A stretch of 8,732 bases of DNA from Crocinitomicaceae bacterium (GTDB lineage Bacteria > Bacteroidota > Bacteroidia > Flavobacteriales_D > Parvicellaceae): assembly GCA_002694645.1 (NCBI GenBank), contig NZMV01000023.1, forward strand, positions 9,437 through 18,168. The letters run 5' to 3'. Below, piece after piece: positions 7,025-8,732 of this stretch (positions within the stretch are counted from its first letter, which is position 1; each line of letters begins with the position of its first letter). Both the position numbers and the translations under genes were made by a program. The notes beneath the pieces were generated by a model. It did no database searches and was not told where the DNA came from. It saw only the letters and a program-made list of their open reading frames with translations.

Positions 7025-7285
7025 TTATTTTGCTTTTTCAAGTATTTCTACCAATCTCCAGTTTTTTCGCTTGCTCAAAGGTCTCGTCTCCATGATCTTA
7101 ACTGTATCACCTTCTGCACATTCATTTTTTTCATCATGGGCAACAAAAGAAGACGATTTCTTAACAAACTTTCCATACTTTGGGTGCTTCACTCTTCTTT
7201 CAACCTCAACAGTAATAGACTTATTCATCTTTGAACTCGTCACAATACCCACTCTTTCTTTTCTTAAATTTCTCATAATGCTCAT
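7025..7285 (-). CDS. rpsQ: 30S ribosomal protein S17 (uS17)
   Basis: A small OB-fold protein that binds 16S rRNA early in 30S assembly. The core reads [20 protein letters not shown] (5-24), [20 protein letters not shown] (27-46), then [20 protein letters not shown] (47-66) and [15 protein letters not shown], all standard S17. The start is uncertain. The ATG at 7285-7283 gives 86 residues ([10 protein letters not shown]) and shares one base with the rpmC stop (TAATG). A second in-frame ATG at 7276-7274 gives 83 residues (MRNLRKE), which fits better with the MERNLRKE-type starts I recall from Bacteroidota. Neither has a Shine-Dalgarno motif, so the sequence does not decide. rplN follows 6 bases after the stop. 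Confidence 0.96.
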   Translation of the reverse strand: MSIMRNLRKERVGIVTSSKMNKSITVEVERRVKHPKYGKFVKKSSSFVAHDEKNECAEGDTVKIMETRPLSKRKNWRLVEILEKAK

Positions 7286-7500
7286 TAATTAGTATTGTCT
7301 TGCAATTCCCTTTTTTTTATCTCAGTAAGAATTCTTGCTACGTTTCTTCTGACTGTTCTAATTTCTACTGGATTTTCAATTTCAGCTGTTCTATGGCTCA
7401 TTCTCATTTTATTCAAATCAACCTGAGTATTATTCAGCATCTCTCTAAGTTCTTCTAGAGTTAACCCATTTAGTTTTATGTTGAATTCCTTTTTCTTCAC
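7285..7500 (-). CDS. rpmC: 50S ribosomal protein L29 (uL29), GTG start
   Basis: L29 sits beside the exit tunnel next to L23, where trigger factor and SRP dock. At 71 residues it is close to the family norm (60-70) and reads as two helices: [20 protein letters not shown] (10-29) and the L29 signature region [20 protein letters not shown] (37-56), then [10 protein letters not shown]. The start codon is GTG (7500-7498), the only non-ATG start in the window. No ATG is available upstream in frame before the rplP stop, and the first internal one would remove a third of the protein. The leader ATTAAGATTTATAAA has no Shine-Dalgarno motif. It begins 14 bases after rplP and shares a base with rpsQ. An eight-adenine run near 7311-7318 lies in the IKKR codons. 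Confidence 0.97.
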   Translation of the reverse strand: MKKKEFNIKLNGLTLEELREMLNNTQVDLNKMRMSHRTAEIENPVEIRTVRRNVARILTEIKKRELQDNTN

Positions 7501-7514
7501 TTTATAAATCTTAA

Positions 7515-7934
7515 TCAGTTTGTAAAGTCATTTCTGACAATAAATTTTGTTTTTAGAGGAAGCTTTTGTGCTGCCAACCTAAGTGCTTCCTTAGCGACAT
7601 CATAAGGGACTCCTTCCGCTTCAAACAATACTCTTCCTGGTCTAATAACAGCAACCCAATGGTCTAATGCACCCTTACCTTTTCCCATTCTAACCTCTGC
7701 TGGTTTAGAAGTTATCGGCTTGTCAGGAAATACTCTGATCCAAACTTTCCCTTCTCTTTTCATATATCTCGTAACAGCAATCCTTGCAGCTTCAATCTGT
7801 CTCGATGTCAAGAACCCTTCATCCATAGATTTAATTCCAAAGGAACCAAAAGCAATTTGACTACCTCTTTGGGCATTCCCTTTGATTTTTCCTTTTTGCT
7901 GCTTTCTGTATTTAGTCTTCTTTGGTTGTAACAT
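7515..7934 (-). CDS. rplP: 50S ribosomal protein L16 (uL16)
   Basis: L16 binds near the A-site tRNA elbow and is needed for a functional peptidyl-transferase centre. The 139-residue chain (E. coli 136) begins [20 protein letters not shown] and includes [20 protein letters not shown] (30-49), [20 protein letters not shown] (50-69), the signature [20 protein letters not shown] (78-97) and [10 protein letters not shown] (100-109). R82 in VRMGKGKG aligns with E. coli R81, the residue hydroxylated by the oxygenase YcfD in that species; whether it is modified here is unknown. The gene starts 15 bases after rpsC and is followed by rpmC after 14 bases. The leader ATAAAGAATAGAAGCT before the ATG has no Shine-Dalgarno motif. 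Confidence 0.98.
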   Translation of the reverse strand: MLQPKKTKYRKQQKGKIKGNAQRGSQIAFGSFGIKSMDEGFLTSRQIEAARIAVTRYMKREGKVWIRVFPDKPITSKPAEVRMGKGKGALDHWVAVIRPGRVLFEAEGVPYDVAKEALRLAAQKLPLKTKFIVRNDFTN

Positions 7935-7949
7935 AGCTTCTATTCTTTA

Positions 7950-8642
7950 TTATCTTTTTCTTGAGTCAGCTTTAGGTTTTCTGTTTCCAGAACCAATATT
8001 TGGAGATAAATCTCTCTTACCGTATACTTCACCATTACATATCCAAACTTTGATACCAATTAATCCATAAGTTGTCAATGCTTCCGAAAGAGCATAATCT
8101 ACGTCAGCTCTAAATGTGTGAAGAGGAATTCTTCCATCTTTATACATTTCGCTTCTTGCCATTTCAGCACCATTTAATCTTCCAGAAATTTTAACTTTAA
8201 TTCCTTCTGCTCCCATCCTCATCGTAGATGCAATAGCCATTTTGATGGCTCTTCTAAAAGATATCCTAGCTTCAATTTGTCTTGCAATACTGTCAGCAAC
8301 TAATTTAGCGTCAAGTTCTGGTCGCTTGATTTCAAAAATATTAATCTGAACTTCTTTAGATGTTAATTTTTTTAATTCTTCTTTTAACTTGTCTACTTCA
8401 GATCCAGCCTTACCTATAATTACACCTGGACGAGCAGTATTGATAGTGATTGTTATTAACTTCAGTGTTCTTTCAATGACAATCTTAGAGATACTTGCTT
8501 TCTGCAATCTTACATTAAGGTACTTTCGGATTTTGTTATCCTCAACCAATTTTGCAGAGTAATCTCTACCTCCGTACCAGTTTGAGTCCCATCCTCTAAT
8601 GAATCCTAATCTATTTCCTATCGGGTTAGTTTTTTGTCCCAT
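7950..8642 (-). CDS. rpsC: 30S ribosomal protein S3 (uS3)
   Basis: S3 forms part of the mRNA entry tunnel on the 30S head. It has 230 residues (E. coli 233). It begins [20 protein letters not shown]. The type II KH domain is clear, with its GxxG loop GKAG at residues 77-80 in [16 protein letters not shown]. The C-terminal S3 domain includes [20 protein letters not shown] (108-127), [20 protein letters not shown] (144-163) and [20 protein letters not shown] (171-190). R130, R131 and K134 (FRRAIK) align with the E. coli residues R131, R132 and K135 linked to mRNA unwinding. The tail [11 protein letters not shown] is basic. It begins 9 bases after rplV and precedes rplP by 15 bases, with no Shine-Dalgarno motif (AAAGCTTAAATAAAAGAA then ATG). 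Confidence 0.98.
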   Translation of the reverse strand: MGQKTNPIGNRLGFIRGWDSNWYGGRDYSAKLVEDNKIRKYLNVRLQKASISKIVIERTLKLITITINTARPGVIIGKAGSEVDKLKEELKKLTSKEVQINIFEIKRPELDAKLVADSIARQIEARISFRRAIKMAIASTMRMGAEGIKVKISGRLNGAEMARSEMYKDGRIPLHTFRADVDYALSEALTTYGLIGIKVWICNGEVYGKRDLSPNIGSGNRKPKADSRKR

Positions 8643-8651
8643 TTCTTTTAT

Positions 8652-8732
8652 TTAAGCTTTATCTATTATTAGTGTAACATGATTAGATCTCTTTCTAATT
8701 CTGTGTGCTCTACCTTGCGGAGCAGCTTGTAT
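8652..8732 (-). CDS. rplV: 50S ribosomal protein L22 (uL22), 3' end only
   Basis: The last 26 codons of a gene that enters from the right edge; the first complete codon is at 8732-8730. The peptide reads IQAAPQGRAHRIRKRSNHVT then LIIDKA and a TAA stop. This matches the end of L22 (E. coli [23 protein letters not shown]), including the conserved GRA.RI.KR..H.T strand that follows the tunnel-lining loop. L22 lines the narrowest part of the polypeptide exit tunnel; the loop where macrolide-resistance changes occur is outside the window. Its position directly before rpsC is the normal S10-operon order, with a 9-base gap. Confidence 0.95.
   Translation of the reverse strand: MQAAPQGRAHRIRKRSNHVTLIIDKA

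Noticed and set aside
6933..7292. Plus-strand open frames opposite rplN and rpsQ
   Set aside because: They span the junction of two well-supported genes on the other strand; the protein products are low-complexity hydrophobic shadows.
7311..7318. Eight-adenine runs on the coding strand in rpmC, also in rplE (5862-5869) and secY (2594-2601), as possible slippage sites
   Set aside because: All three genes continue in frame to full length with normal C-termini. The runs are explained by lysine codons in A/T-rich DNA, and I see no alternative conserved frame after them.
1..8732. A search for an undescribed system, mobile element, CRISPR array or foreign island
   Set aside because: Coding sequence fills almost the whole window, every gene is a recognised housekeeping gene in its usual order, and no gap exceeds 18 bases.

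Overview
The window is one unbroken stretch of the bacterial S10-spc-alpha ribosomal-protein gene cluster, all on the minus strand, so transcription runs from high to low coordinates. I count 21 genes: 19 complete and two cut by the window edges (rplV at the right, rpsK at the left). The genes are separated by at most 18 bases and several overlap. There is no intergenic space large enough for a promoter or terminator, and no RNA gene, mobile element, repeat array or foreign-looking island.

Organism: the cluster points to a member of the Bacteroidota, probably an A+T-rich Cytophagia- or Flavobacteriia-like lineage; the class is only a guess. Support comes from the order secY-map-infA-rpmJ-rpsM-rpsK with no adk between secY and map, the near-complete lack of Shine-Dalgarno sequences before start codons, zinc-free forms of both S14 and L36, and protein sequences that resemble my memory of Bacteroidota homologues (for example the AHFEH motif of Map).

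Layout in transcription order: the S10-type part holds rplV (3' end), rpsC, rplP, rpmC and rpsQ (8732 to 7025). The spc-type part holds rplN, rplX, rplE, rpsN, rpsH, rplF, rplR, rpsE, rpmD, rplO and secY (7018 to 1590). The alpha-type part holds map, infA, rpmJ, rpsM and rpsK (1576 to 1). Two short genes, rpmD (58 aa) and rpmJ (38 aa), were found by translating the gaps directly.

How they work together: the cluster makes 30S proteins (S3, S17, S14, S8, S5, S13, S11), 50S proteins (L22, L16, L29, L14, L24, L5, L6, L18, L30, L15, L36), the initiation factor IF-1, the N-terminal methionine-removing enzyme Map, and the SecY channel through which membrane and exported proteins leave the ribosome. 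Overlapping stop and start codons (rplX/rplE, rplO/secY, rpmC/rpsQ) suggest translational coupling.

I looked for an undescribed system and did not find one. This is a conserved housekeeping region. The points worth a second look are small: one isolated Shine-Dalgarno-like sequence before rplE in an otherwise leader-poor cluster, the loss of three of the four zinc ligands in L36, one GTG start, and an uncertain start for S17.
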